Positions 1-7,126 of a stretch of 24,608 nt of DNA are shown here, piece by piece. Where the stretch lies: contig DJYC01000035.1 of assembly GCA_002448445.1 (NCBI GenBank), positions 1 to 24,608 of the forward strand. Reading direction: 5' to 3'. The notes under the pieces were generated by a model. It had not been told where the DNA came from. It worked only from the letters and a program-made list of their open reading frames with translations, and did not search any database. This DNA is from Treponema sp. UBA6988 (GTDB taxonomy: Bacteria > Spirochaetota > Spirochaetia > Treponematales > Treponemataceae). Position 1 is the first letter of the stretch. Each line of letters begins with the position of its first letter. A program made the position numbers and the translations under genes.

Positions 1-88
1 TCTTTTTTTGATGTATAATAATCCAGCCCACGCAAACCACTGGTAAGGCGTAGTTGTGGTTTGATTTCTTTTTTTGATGTATAATAAT
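1..88 (+). CRISPR. End of a type II CRISPR array (partial, continues left)
   Basis: A complete 36-bp repeat lies at 53-88 (begins GTTGTGGTTTGATTTC, ends GATGTATAATAAT). The last 22 bp of an identical repeat occupy 1-22, and a 30-bp spacer (23-52) separates them. The 36/30 geometry and the GTTGTGG start fit type II-C arrays. Strand is set by the tracrRNA anti-repeat at 6548-6564, which is complementary to repeat nt 2-18 read on the plus strand. The array is therefore transcribed toward, and convergent with, the cas genes. Each repeat ends in a TATAAT hexamer (14-19 and 80-85) that could act as a -10 box, as in Neisseria II-C repeats. The number of repeats beyond the left edge is unknown. No other place in the window obviously matches the spacer. 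Confidence 0.93.
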
Positions 89-145
89 ATGAGCCGCACA
101 AGGCCATATTATATAAAGAAATATACAGATTATACATCAAAAAAA
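69..145. repeat. Inverted half-repeat flanking the array end
   Basis: The 3' half of the terminal CRISPR repeat (69-85, TTTTTTTGATGTATAAT) recurs exactly in inverted orientation at 129-145 (ATTATACATCAAAAAAA). The 17-bp arms enclose 43 nt. The inverted copy carries the same TATAAT hexamer, now pointing left on the minus strand into the array. Beyond the 17 bp the similarity to the repeat stops, so this is not a degenerate repeat unit. It could be a remnant of array-end recombination, a leftward promoter, or part of the integration signal at the cas-proximal end. Confidence 0.7.
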
Positions 146-188
146 ATGCAGGCTTTCTATCAAAATTGGTAGAGAGTCTGCATTTTTT
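141..188. terminator. Bidirectional terminator between cas2 and the CRISPR array
   Basis: The arms AAAAAATGCAG... (141-161) and ...CTGCATTTTTT (168-188) pair over about 21 positions, with a few G-T wobbles, around a 6-nt loop. A-tract and T-tract flank the stem on both strands, so it can stop the cas operon (minus strand) and the array transcript (plus strand). The cas2 stop codon (187-189) lies inside the T-tract. Confidence 0.85.
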
Positions 189-525
189 AATAAAATTCCA
201 GCTGTGCCGGGTGCTTTGGCTTTTTTTCAACAGTTTCTCCGATATACGTTTCAATATCGCTGAACTGTTTATCGGTAAATTTTAGTATACTCACCGTTCC
301 TTCCTTTGGAAGCCATCTTTTTATCCTCTTAATGTGAACATCGCAAGCTTCAAGACTTCCGCAGAAACGCTTGTAAACACTGTATTGCATCATGTCAAAA
401 CCGTCATCAATAAGATTCTTTCTAAATTCCGATGCTCTTTTCCGCTGAGATTTTGTATTTGTCGGCAAATCAAACAAACAGAACAACCACATAATCTTAT
501 ACGCATTGAACCTTTCATAATTCAT
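187..525 (-). CDS. cas2: CRISPR-associated endonuclease Cas2
   Basis: This 112-residue protein has the size and ferredoxin-like pattern of type II Cas2. The first strand ends in LFCLFDLPTNTK, with the conserved acidic residue at D19. It is followed by the basic helix SQRKRASEFRKNL and the MMQYSVYKRFCG segment typical of Cas2. In the family, a Cas2 dimer is the core of the Cas1-Cas2 integrase and places new spacers at the array; its own nuclease activity is dispensable. The ATG (525-523) directly abuts the cas1 stop codon (528-526), so the two are almost certainly translationally coupled. The gene ends inside the terminator that separates it from the array. Confidence 0.95.
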   Translation of the reverse strand: MNYERFNAYKIMWLFCLFDLPTNTKSQRKRASEFRKNLIDDGFDMMQYSVYKRFCGSLEACDVHIKRIKRWLPKEGTVSILKFTDKQFSDIETYIGETVEKKPKHPAQLEFY

Positions 526-1416
526 CTAACAAAACTCCGGAAGTGCAAGTTTCTGAGCCTTACCTGTCAACACTTTTGAAAAGGACGCACTCGTCATTGA
601 AAGGGCAACCATCAATGGATGCGTCATTTTCCCAATATGAACATCTCCAGTTAAACTTTTTAGAATTTCGCTTTTGAATTCTTTTGTAAGTTCCATTTCG
701 CTACTATTTTTATTTACATATTCAATTACAATATCATCAACGAACGGCCTGTATGGCTCCATCATGTCATCTGCAAGTGCATAGGCATCATATTTATTAT
801 GATGATGAATTCCAAACGTTGGCAAAAGTCCCGAACCGCTTAAAGCCCGCGCTGTTGCTGCCCGCAAGATAGCATATCCATAATTCAGCAAATTATTCGG
901 ATATTCCCCATAACGGTCGCGAGTCCAATTTTCTTCAAAAAATGAATCCCAATAAATTTTTGCGGCCACCGCTTCTCGGTTTGTAACATCCCCACTCTTT
1001 ACTTCACAAGCAAGCCTTTTTAACTCTACCGCACTCTTTGAATACTTCTCTAAAACTTTTGACTGATTTCTAATTTTCTGCTCAATAATAGATTTCCAAC
1101 ATTGCTTTTTTAATGGTAGGCCAGCTTCTATCTGTGCCGAAAAAATTTGATTCTGAACCGTATTGCAATCCAAAGGCAAGGTCATGGTAAAAGGCAGATG
1201 TTTCTCGTTGCAAAAAATAACGGCAACGTTGTTTTCCGTCAAAGCATTTATAAGAGGAATTGAAATATAAACCTGATTATTTTCAATAACAACAAATCCA
1301 ATATCTTCTATTGGAACCGAAGATTCTTCTTGAGATTCTTTATTCTGAATAACAAGCTGCCTGTTCTTCATAGTTAAACAAACAGCATTCGAAAAAAATA
1401 GCGTTCGTTTAATCAT
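526..1416 (-). CDS. cas1: Type II CRISPR-associated endonuclease/integrase Cas1
   Basis: A full-length 296-residue Cas1. It begins MIKRTLFFSNAVCL, the usual N-terminal beta-domain start of type II Cas1. The expected metal-binding triad is present: E148 in NREAVAAKIYW, H205 in FGIHHHNKYDAY, and E220 in ADDMMEPYRPF. It performs the strand-transfer reaction that inserts spacers, together with Cas2. It follows the ATPase gene by 14 bp and abuts cas2. No strong Shine-Dalgarno is visible (AAAGG lies almost on the ATG), which suggests coupling to the ATPase gene or weak initiation. csn2 and cas4 are absent from the window, so the adaptation module is the minimal II-C type. Confidence 0.96.
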   Translation of the reverse strand: MIKRTLFFSNAVCLTMKNRQLVIQNKESQEESSVPIEDIGFVVIENNQVYISIPLINALTENNVAVIFCNEKHLPFTMTLPLDCNTVQNQIFSAQIEAGLPLKKQCWKSIIEQKIRNQSKVLEKYSKSAVELKRLACEVKSGDVTNREAVAAKIYWDSFFEENWTRDRYGEYPNNLLNYGYAILRAATARALSGSGLLPTFGIHHHNKYDAYALADDMMEPYRPFVDDIVIEYVNKNSSEMELTKEFKSEILKSLTGDVHIGKMTHPLMVALSMTSASFSKVLTGKAQKLALPEFC

Positions 1417-1430
1417 GCCTTTATTATCGG

Positions 1431-2594
1431 CTATTCAATCAGATTTCCACAGTTTTTGAAATTTATAAACCTTATGCCTTCTGATTCTAATTCAATATCA
1501 CCGCTGTACACAACTGTTGGCGAATAAGCATTTTTTGCAAACCCGCACATTTTTTTTAGATTCCTGCAGAAATCTTTGTTAAATGTCGAAGCAGATTTTA
1601 TTTCCACAGGAATAATATCCCTGCCGTTTGCAATGATTAAATCAACTTCAAAACCTTTACTGTCACGGAAATAATATAAACTTTTTTCAAGGCCTTTGGC
1701 ATATTGCGCCTTTAAGATTTCAAGAATCACCATATTCTCAAAAAGATTTCCAACAAGAGGATCGCGGGAAACCTGCTCTGCATTTTTTATTCCTAAAAGA
1801 TAGCTTGCAAGTCCTGGTTCATAAAAATAAATTTTTGGTGACTTTACAAGTCGCTTCGTATAATTTTCAAAATACGGTTCAAGCTTAAAAATTATAAATG
1901 AAGATTCAAGGACAGAAATCCACTCGCTGATGGTTGTTTTAGAAACACCAGTGTCATTTGCAAGGGATTCATAATTTACAACCTGGCCAATTCTACCCGC
2001 AAGCAAGCGAAGGAATTTTTCAAATAAATTCTTATGCTTTACATTCAACAAGCTTTGCACATCGCGTTCAACATAAGTCTGAAAGTACGAGCGGTAAAGC
2101 AAATCAACAGGCTGATTTTCTGAATAATGGCGAGGCATGAATCCCTGATACAAAAATTCATCTTTTGAAAAGTCTAATCCCACAGAATTAACTTCTTTAA
2201 TTGAAAAAGGCAGGAGATTTAAGATAGCCGTTCTTCCAGCAAGCGACTGTGAAATTGCAGATTTTAACCCCTGCTGAAAACTAACGGTCAGAATGAATTG
2301 GCCATTGGATTTTTCTTTGTCCACAATCACTTGTATTTTAGAAAGCACTTCTGGAACACGTTGAACTTCGTCAATTATTACAGGCATTTTTACCGTACTA
2401 AAAAAAGCATTAATGTCATTTTTTGCAAGTTCAAAGTATTCAGGGTCTTCAAGATTTATGTAAGAGTAATCTGAAAAAAATGTCTTAGCCAGGGTCGTTT
2501 TCCCAGACTGCCGCGGTCCTAAAATAGTAACCACGGGGAAAAATTCCGCACACCGCTTTAATTCTGAATCTATAAGGCGTTTTATCTCATTCAT
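1431..2594 (-). CDS. AAA_14/DUF4143-type ATPase inserted between cas9 and cas1
   Basis: A 387-residue protein of the common bacterial ATPase family with N-terminal AAA_14 and C-terminal DUF4143 domains. Walker A is GPRQSGKTT (residues 26-34) and Walker B is PVIIDEVQ (71-78). A winged-helix-like stretch (NYESLANDTGVSKTTISEW) lies at about 207-225. A PD-(D/E)xK-like C-terminus shows E316-V-D318 and E331-I-K333. The usual sensor motif TGS reads TVS here (residues 103-105), a possible functional change. The family is known from mobile and accessory regions, and its role is not settled. The ATG at 2594 is preferred over an upstream in-frame TTG because it lies 6 nt after a -10 box; there is no Shine-Dalgarno. 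It is not a recognised Cas protein. Its position suggests either a passenger or an accessory factor co-expressed with cas1-cas2. Confidence 0.9.
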   Translation of the reverse strand: MNEIKRLIDSELKRCAEFFPVVTILGPRQSGKTTLAKTFFSDYSYINLEDPEYFELAKNDINAFFSTVKMPVIIDEVQRVPEVLSKIQVIVDKEKSNGQFILTVSFQQGLKSAISQSLAGRTAILNLLPFSIKEVNSVGLDFSKDEFLYQGFMPRHYSENQPVDLLYRSYFQTYVERDVQSLLNVKHKNLFEKFLRLLAGRIGQVVNYESLANDTGVSKTTISEWISVLESSFIIFKLEPYFENYTKRLVKSPKIYFYEPGLASYLLGIKNAEQVSRDPLVGNLFENMVILEILKAQYAKGLEKSLYYFRDSKGFEVDLIIANGRDIIPVEIKSASTFNKDFCRNLKKMCGFAKNAYSPTVVYSGDIELESEGIRFINFKNCGNLIE

Positions 2595-2600
2595 AATTGA

Positions 2601-2629
2601 ATTATAGTGCAAAACGGTACAAATCGCAA
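2601..2629 (-). promoter_or_regulatory. Predicted leaderless promoter of the ATPase-cas1-cas2 unit
   Basis: On the minus strand, TTGCGA (2629-2624) is followed by exactly 17 bp and TATAAT (2606-2601). The ATG begins 6 nt later, at the position where transcription should start. The -35 box sits at the edge of the cas9-distal hairpin, so the hairpin DNA could also serve as an operator. Confidence 0.65.
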
Positions 2630-2655
2630 GTTCAAGTTACGATTTGTACCGTTTT
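2611..2655. terminator. 16-bp perfect inverted repeat after cas9
   Basis: The arms AAAACGGTACAAATCG (2611-2626) and CGATTTGTACCGTTTT (2640-2655) are perfectly complementary, with a 13-nt loop. The structure begins 2 bp after the cas9 stop codon (2660-2658). It has a T-tract on the plus strand (8 T) and a shorter one on the minus strand (4 T). It can act as a cas9 terminator, with some read-through possible on the minus strand because of the short tract. It overlaps the ATPase promoter. Confidence 0.75.
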
Positions 2656-2657
2656 TT

Positions 2658-5600
2658 TTAGTTTCGGGGAATAATTTCGCCTATTGGGGATATGGTGAAG
2701 TCAGTGCCTTCAACGAGGCAATATAATCCAGAATTTGAAAGCCGCTTGTATTTGTCAATTCCTTCATCAATACATTCATTTTTATTATTTTTATTTTTTG
2801 CTTCGGCTATTACTATATGAGAAAGATTAACCCTACCATCACTTTCAAGAGTTGAAATCCTATAAACACGAGAGAAAAGGTCTTTTGCTGGCAAGTTAAA
2901 TACATCTTCATCAAGAAAATTTTGTAAAATTATTATCTGTCCATTTTTTAGTGCCTTATACAATTTCAACTTAGTACCTTTTTTCTCCATTACAGCCGGA
3001 TAAAGTTGTTCCCCATTTTGCTTTTTATGAACAGCATCCAGCAGATTCAAAACAATATAGTCACTTTGAAATTTCCCCTTCTCATCCTTTCCTCGGTACA
3101 AAGCAATGAGATAATTCTCATCATTTACAACATAATAATTCTGCTTGTAATCTTTTGGATTGTGGTCAATAACATTATTATGTTTTTTGAGGACAAGCGG
3201 AGAAGTTGGTTTTGCTTTAACTCTTATCCGTTTTACATAAACATTCTTTCCGTTCATCTGGTATGGTAAAAGGATTCCCTTTTCCTGAATTTCAGCAAGA
3301 GTTTGTTTTCCGCTTTCAAGATTGTTTATAAAAGTATTGCGAATTCCCTTATCCACAATTTTGTCAGCGGAATCTTTTGTAAGCGTATCAACAGAAACAC
3401 GCTGGACAAATATTGGCTTTTTATCTTGTAAATTTTCACCTTTCTCCGATGGCGTCATAATGCAGCCATAGAATGTATCTTTATGCAAAGAACCTCGTGC
3501 CGTATTCCCCTGAATATAGATTTTGTTTCCATTTTTGTCTAACTTCGGCTTTCCCGTACGCGGATCACGAAGAACTTTCTTTGTTTGCCTGAGCGAATTG
3601 TCATCCACATAATACTTTGGAACAATGTATTGAACGGCCGATAGAACATCTTTATCAAAGGAATCCCATGGTTTTGCAAATTTTAAATGCGTCCCATCAG
3701 CACTTGCCCGAACGGCCTCTGAAAGCAAGTTAAATTTAGTTCGGTTAACACAAGCAATTGTTAATGCATCTACTGCATGGTGGCGGTAATTAGTACGGTC
3801 TTTGCTTTCCGCCCTATCGAGCAAGCCCCACTGTCTCTTAAAAATGTCGGTCATAGAGCCTTTTACCGGGAATGTATGTTCAAATACGGACTTTAGATAC
3901 TGCAAAGCAAACTTTGTAATGATTCTGGTGTCGTTGAGCTGGCTGTGCTTAAAACCAGATGTAACTTCCTTTGCCGTAAATCGCCTAAGTTTGCCTTTGT
4001 AATAATCAAGCTCAAGCTGGGCTTTATGGCGGGCAACAATTTTCCAATTTTTAATTTCTGGATCAATATAGCCACCACGTGTTTTGTTTCTCTCAATTGC
4101 GGAAAGGCATTCATCAATTTTGGCTTCGTACATTCGCTCGAATCTCCTGCTTATTTCCTCAAAATTAGGAAGCTCAAACGGAATGTGCTGCTTCTTTACA
4201 TTCCTGTTAAAATCAGAGTCACAGAGAGTAAGATTTTCCAAAGAATCATCATACGAAAGACTTCGAGGAATAGTATGCTCAAAATCAAATTTCGGATGCG
4301 GGCCAAACAAATCACAGATGCCGATTTTCTTTCCTGTGTACGGACATGTTTCATTCTGCTCCTTCCATAAGCGGAACTTTTTAACATCAGAATCTGTTGG
4401 CTCAATTTCAAATCCGCACTCTTTACAAAGTCCAATCATCCGTGCCTTGTACTCTGCATTTTTCTTTTCCTTCTCTCTTTGGAAATCTTCAATAGCTTTG
4501 CGCCAGTTTTTATCATTCACTTCATTTGCAAGCTCTACATGAACTCTGGTCTCACTGTCAATTTCGCCTGTTTTTATAAGATAGTTCACCAGTTTTCTAA
4601 GCTGGAACAAAGCCCGCATTACAACAGGATTTTTTACGCTCGGCGTTCTTGGGGAAGCAAGATAAGTTTTTCCGTCATCAGATTCTATCGGCCGCTCTAA
4701 GTTATATTCACTGTCTGACGGATGATAAATTTTTGTATTCTTTTTGATTTTAAAACCTTGTTTTTCAAGATATTCCAAAATCAAATCGTCAGTCCGCAAA
4801 GCTGATATTTTCCAATCATTAGGATTTTTGGACACAGCAATTTTCAGAGTTGCTTCAACTTTCGCAATCACATCTTCCCTTATCTCTTTCTGCTCTGCCA
4901 GTGACTTTTCTGCAAATTTTCTCTTGCCAAACAAATCTACTATTTGAGCATCGACGATTGCTTTATCCCATTCTTCACTATGGAAGTCATGTTTTTCATC
5001 CTTAAAGATAGCTTCTATACAGCGGTTAGCAAGTGTAACTCTGTTATTTTTATCTTTTAAGTTTGTTATGATATTTTCAACAGCCTTTTCTATTTCATCC
5101 GCATGCTTATTATAAACATCCTCCCCTATCATATTAGGAATATTTGCCAAGAATACTGCATGGGCATAAACATAGCCTTTACGCAGGAAAGGAAGAATTT
5201 TTCGGATTGCCTTTAAACTAAGATTTGCATATCCCTGCTGAAAGTGAATCGAACAAAATTTATCCGCCATTTCAGAATCAAGGTGCAATTTGTTCAGCGC
5301 AAACTCGTGTAATTTTTCATCATCATCAAAATCAAAGAGAACATGCCAAATATCATAAATGTCATAATTATCTATTTTTGTATTTTTCCAATCTTCACCA
5401 AAAATAGATTTCAATGTCGCAGAAACAGGGCATGCTGCAACATTCGTGTCATCGCGATAATTAAAAGTCCATTCTTCATGATTTTTTCTAAGCTTTTTCG
5501 CAATGTCCTTAAAATCAAAATTACTCTTTGAAATACGGAAGAAAAGAGGCTTTATTAATTCTACTTCTTCGTTTGTTAGTTTTCCATCCTTAGGAAAGCT

Positions 5601-6479
5601 TTCATTCGCCTCTTCAAACAAACTTAATGTTTCCGACTCACTAATCTGACGGTTAATGCGAATACTGTTTATAAAGGAAAGCATTCTAAATTCCTCAAAT
5701 TCAAAATGAGAAACAGGGCAACGTGGCTTTCCCAACTCAAGGGTACATTTTCCTACAAGGAATTTTTGAGACTTCAATTTTCTCTGAAAAAAAATAGCTT
5801 TGTGCAAATCTTCTTTTAGACTTACAGAAATTTCCTGCATCTTGCAAATTTTGTTAAACTCTTCTTCATAATGCTCTTTTCGAGCTGTATATTTTCCACG
5901 AACTTTTTCGCCAGCCTGCTTTAATTCATAAAAATACTGGCCAAGCGTTTTATCGCCTTTTGCTTGTGTGACTTCAGAAATCCCTTCGCTTACTTTTCCG
6001 TCCGCTTCTTTACTTGCCTCTTTTCTATTGCTCAAAAATCCGCGTCTTTGTGCAATATGATACAATGCTCGCCCAATTTCATAAGGCTTACACTTTTGCT
6101 CAACACATTTTTTACGAAGAAAGTACGGTTCCCAGTTTTTTTCTTCATCCGTTCTATACCAATTTATAAAATCCTTTGATGTTGGATATATTTTTTCCTT
6201 GTGCCATTCTTCAAGTTCACCCAAAGTAAGAGGACACATTCCGTTTTTAATCAAAACTTTTAGGGTCTCATACTTTCTAAGCTTTCTCCTAAACTTTAGT
6301 CTTCTGGCAGAGCGAAAGCCTGTTCTTTCTGCAGCTTTCGAGCTTATATTTCCACTCGTATCTTTGTTAGCACATTCTGGAAAAATATAAACACCGCATT
6401 TTTGTATTTTTTGTGCGCTTTCATCAACAATTCCCCAGCCAATTGAATTAGTACCAATATCAAGTCCCAAAGTTTTCAT
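2658..6479 (-). CDS. cas9: CRISPR-associated endonuclease Cas9 (type II-C-like)
   Basis: A 1273-residue RNA-guided DNA endonuclease. RuvC-I is GLDIGTNSIGWG with catalytic D7. The arginine-rich bridge helix is at about 51-80. RuvC-II is RVHVELANE with E649. HNH is FDFEHTIPRSL with H735, followed by the expected ENLTLCDSDFNRNVKK. RuvC-III is NYRHHAVDALTIA with H901 and D904. All nuclease residues are therefore intact. CKECG and ETCPYTG, just before the HNH, are likely zinc-binding cysteines. The C-terminal region of about 300 residues is the putative PAM-interacting part and was not assigned further. The ATG at 6479 was chosen because GAGGGC lies just upstream and it starts exactly at MKTLGLDIG; an in-frame TTG 39 nt upstream is less likely. 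The length exceeds the usual 1050-1100 residues of small II-C enzymes. It pairs with the tracrRNA at 6548. Confidence 0.97.
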   Translation of the reverse strand: MKTLGLDIGTNSIGWGIVDESAQKIQKCGVYIFPECANKDTSGNISSKAAERTGFRSARRLKFRRKLRKYETLKVLIKNGMCPLTLGELEEWHKEKIYPTSKDFINWYRTDEEKNWEPYFLRKKCVEQKCKPYEIGRALYHIAQRRGFLSNRKEASKEADGKVSEGISEVTQAKGDKTLGQYFYELKQAGEKVRGKYTARKEHYEEEFNKICKMQEISVSLKEDLHKAIFFQRKLKSQKFLVGKCTLELGKPRCPVSHFEFEEFRMLSFINSIRINRQISESETLSLFEEANESFPKDGKLTNEEVELIKPLFFRISKSNFDFKDIAKKLRKNHEEWTFNYRDDTNVAACPVSATLKSIFGEDWKNTKIDNYDIYDIWHVLFDFDDDEKLHEFALNKLHLDSEMADKFCSIHFQQGYANLSLKAIRKILPFLRKGYVYAHAVFLANIPNMIGEDVYNKHADEIEKAVENIITNLKDKNNRVTLANRCIEAIFKDEKHDFHSEEWDKAIVDAQIVDLFGKRKFAEKSLAEQKEIREDVIAKVEATLKIAVSKNPNDWKISALRTDDLILEYLEKQGFKIKKNTKIYHPSDSEYNLERPIESDDGKTYLASPRTPSVKNPVVMRALFQLRKLVNYLIKTGEIDSETRVHVELANEVNDKNWRKAIEDFQREKEKKNAEYKARMIGLCKECGFEIEPTDSDVKKFRLWKEQNETCPYTGKKIGICDLFGPHPKFDFEHTIPRSLSYDDSLENLTLCDSDFNRNVKKQHIPFELPNFEEISRRFERMYEAKIDECLSAIERNKTRGGYIDPEIKNWKIVARHKAQLELDYYKGKLRRFTAKEVTSGFKHSQLNDTRIITKFALQYLKSVFEHTFPVKGSMTDIFKRQWGLLDRAESKDRTNYRHHAVDALTIACVNRTKFNLLSEAVRASADGTHLKFAKPWDSFDKDVLSAVQYIVPKYYVDDNSLRQTKKVLRDPRTGKPKLDKNGNKIYIQGNTARGSLHKDTFYGCIMTPSEKGENLQDKKPIFVQRVSVDTLTKDSADKIVDKGIRNTFINNLESGKQTLAEIQEKGILLPYQMNGKNVYVKRIRVKAKPTSPLVLKKHNNVIDHNPKDYKQNYYVVNDENYLIALYRGKDEKGKFQSDYIVLNLLDAVHKKQNGEQLYPAVMEKKGTKLKLYKALKNGQIIILQNFLDEDVFNLPAKDLFSRVYRISTLESDGRVNLSHIVIAEAKNKNNKNECIDEGIDKYKRLSNSGLYCLVEGTDFTISPIGEIIPRN

Positions 6480-6512
6480 AAAAAGCCCTCGATGAAAAAA
6501 ACTAAAACTATA

Positions 6513-6541
6513 TTGCAATTACTATTATAACATGATATTCT
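6513..6541 (+). promoter_or_regulatory. tracrRNA promoter
   Basis: TTGCAA (6513-6518), a 17-bp spacer and TATTCT (6536-6541) precede the anti-repeat, placing the transcript start near 6548. The spacer contains the -10 box of the divergent cas9 promoter. Confidence 0.65.
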
Positions 6542-6552
6542 GAATTTAAGAA
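6524..6552 (-). promoter_or_regulatory. cas9 promoter
   Basis: On the minus strand, TTCTTA (6552-6547), 17 bp and TGT-TATAAT (an extended -10; TATAAT at 6529-6524) predict a start near 6517 and a leader of about 38 nt before the cas9 ATG. Its -35 overlaps the first bases of the tracrRNA anti-repeat. The two promoters are interleaved and probably cannot be occupied at the same time. Confidence 0.55.
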
Positions 6553-6623
6553 ATCAAATCACAATAAGGCCTTGTGCCGAAGTCATTTGACTACAGCCCT
6601 GCGTACTCCGTGGGGCTATTTTT
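6548..6623 (+). ncRNA. tracrRNA
   Basis: The sequence AAGAAATCAAATCACAA (6548-6564) is complementary to nt 2-18 of the CRISPR repeat. The only deviation is T6559 opposite repeat G7, a G-U wobble; T6565 opposite G1 could add another. The anti-repeat is followed by AAGGCCTTGTGCC, a short nexus-like stem (GGC 6568-6570 with GCC 6576-6578). A small GTCA/TGAC stem follows (6582-6591). A GC-rich terminal hairpin (AGCCC 6595-6599 with GGGCT 6613-6617) ends in ATTTTT. This is the architecture expected for a type II tracrRNA that pairs with the 5' half of the repeat retained in crRNA. It is transcribed divergently from cas9. The 3' end is placed at the T-tract. Confidence 0.9.
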
Positions 6624-6646
6624 ATATTTAATATACTTTTATAAAC

Positions 6647-7126
6647 ATGCAGCACCCCATCCCGCCGGTCTACGACAGCAATTCAAAAATCCTCATCTTA
6701 GGGTCATTTCCTTCGGTTAAGTCCAGGGAGGCTGGATTTTTCTATGGGCATCCGCAGAACCGCTTTTGGAAAGTTTTGGCCACCTTGCTAAAAGACAGCC
6801 TTCCCAATAATATAGAAGATAAACGCGCATTTCTTCTTTTGCACGGCATTGCCCTCTGGGACGTGATAGCTTCTTGCAGCATAACAGGTTCAAGCGACGC
6901 AAGCATAAAAGACGTTGTGCCAAACGACATCTTGCCAATTCTAAAATCCACAGAAGTTGCCCAGGTTTTTACCAACGGAAAAACAGCGGACTCCCTCTAC
7001 AAAAAATACCTGCTTCCGCAAACAGGGCGCAATTCAATTTGCCTTCCTTCAACAAGCCCCGCAAACGCCGCATGGACTTTTGAAAAACTCTGCGGGGAAT
7101 GGAAGAAGATTTTGAATTTTATTTAA
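6647..7126 (+). CDS. DNA-deoxyinosine (hypoxanthine) glycosylase, UDG superfamily family 6
   Basis: This 159-residue protein matches the small UDG-superfamily hypoxanthine-DNA glycosylases in length and motifs. The catalytic-loop motif ILGSFPSVKSREAGFFYGHP (residues 16-35) is followed by QNRFW, where N38 corresponds to the catalytic Asn described in family 6 enzymes. The second motif is STSPAN (135-140). The family removes deaminated adenine (hypoxanthine) from DNA as the first step of base excision repair. The start lies just after the tracrRNA terminator. A TATACT box (6632-6637) ends 9 nt before the ATG and no Shine-Dalgarno is seen, so the mRNA may be almost leaderless. The stop codon directly abuts the stop of the convergent gene to its right. 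Confidence 0.9.
   Translation: MQHPIPPVYDSNSKILILGSFPSVKSREAGFFYGHPQNRFWKVLATLLKDSLPNNIEDKRAFLLLHGIALWDVIASCSITGSSDASIKDVVPNDILPILKSTEVAQVFTNGKTADSLYKKYLLPQTGRNSICLPSTSPANAAWTFEKLCGEWKKILNFI

Noticed and set aside
129..146. ATTATACATCAAAAAAA as a second tracrRNA anti-repeat next to the array
   Set aside because: It pairs only with the 3' half of the repeat, which is normally removed from mature crRNA, and the hairpin behind it is the cas2/array terminator. The sequence at 6548 is the proper anti-repeat.
1431..2655. ATPase gene as part of a transposon or insertion sequence
   Set aside because: No transposase, terminal inverted repeats around the gene or target duplication could be seen; the only inverted repeat is on one side and looks like a terminator.
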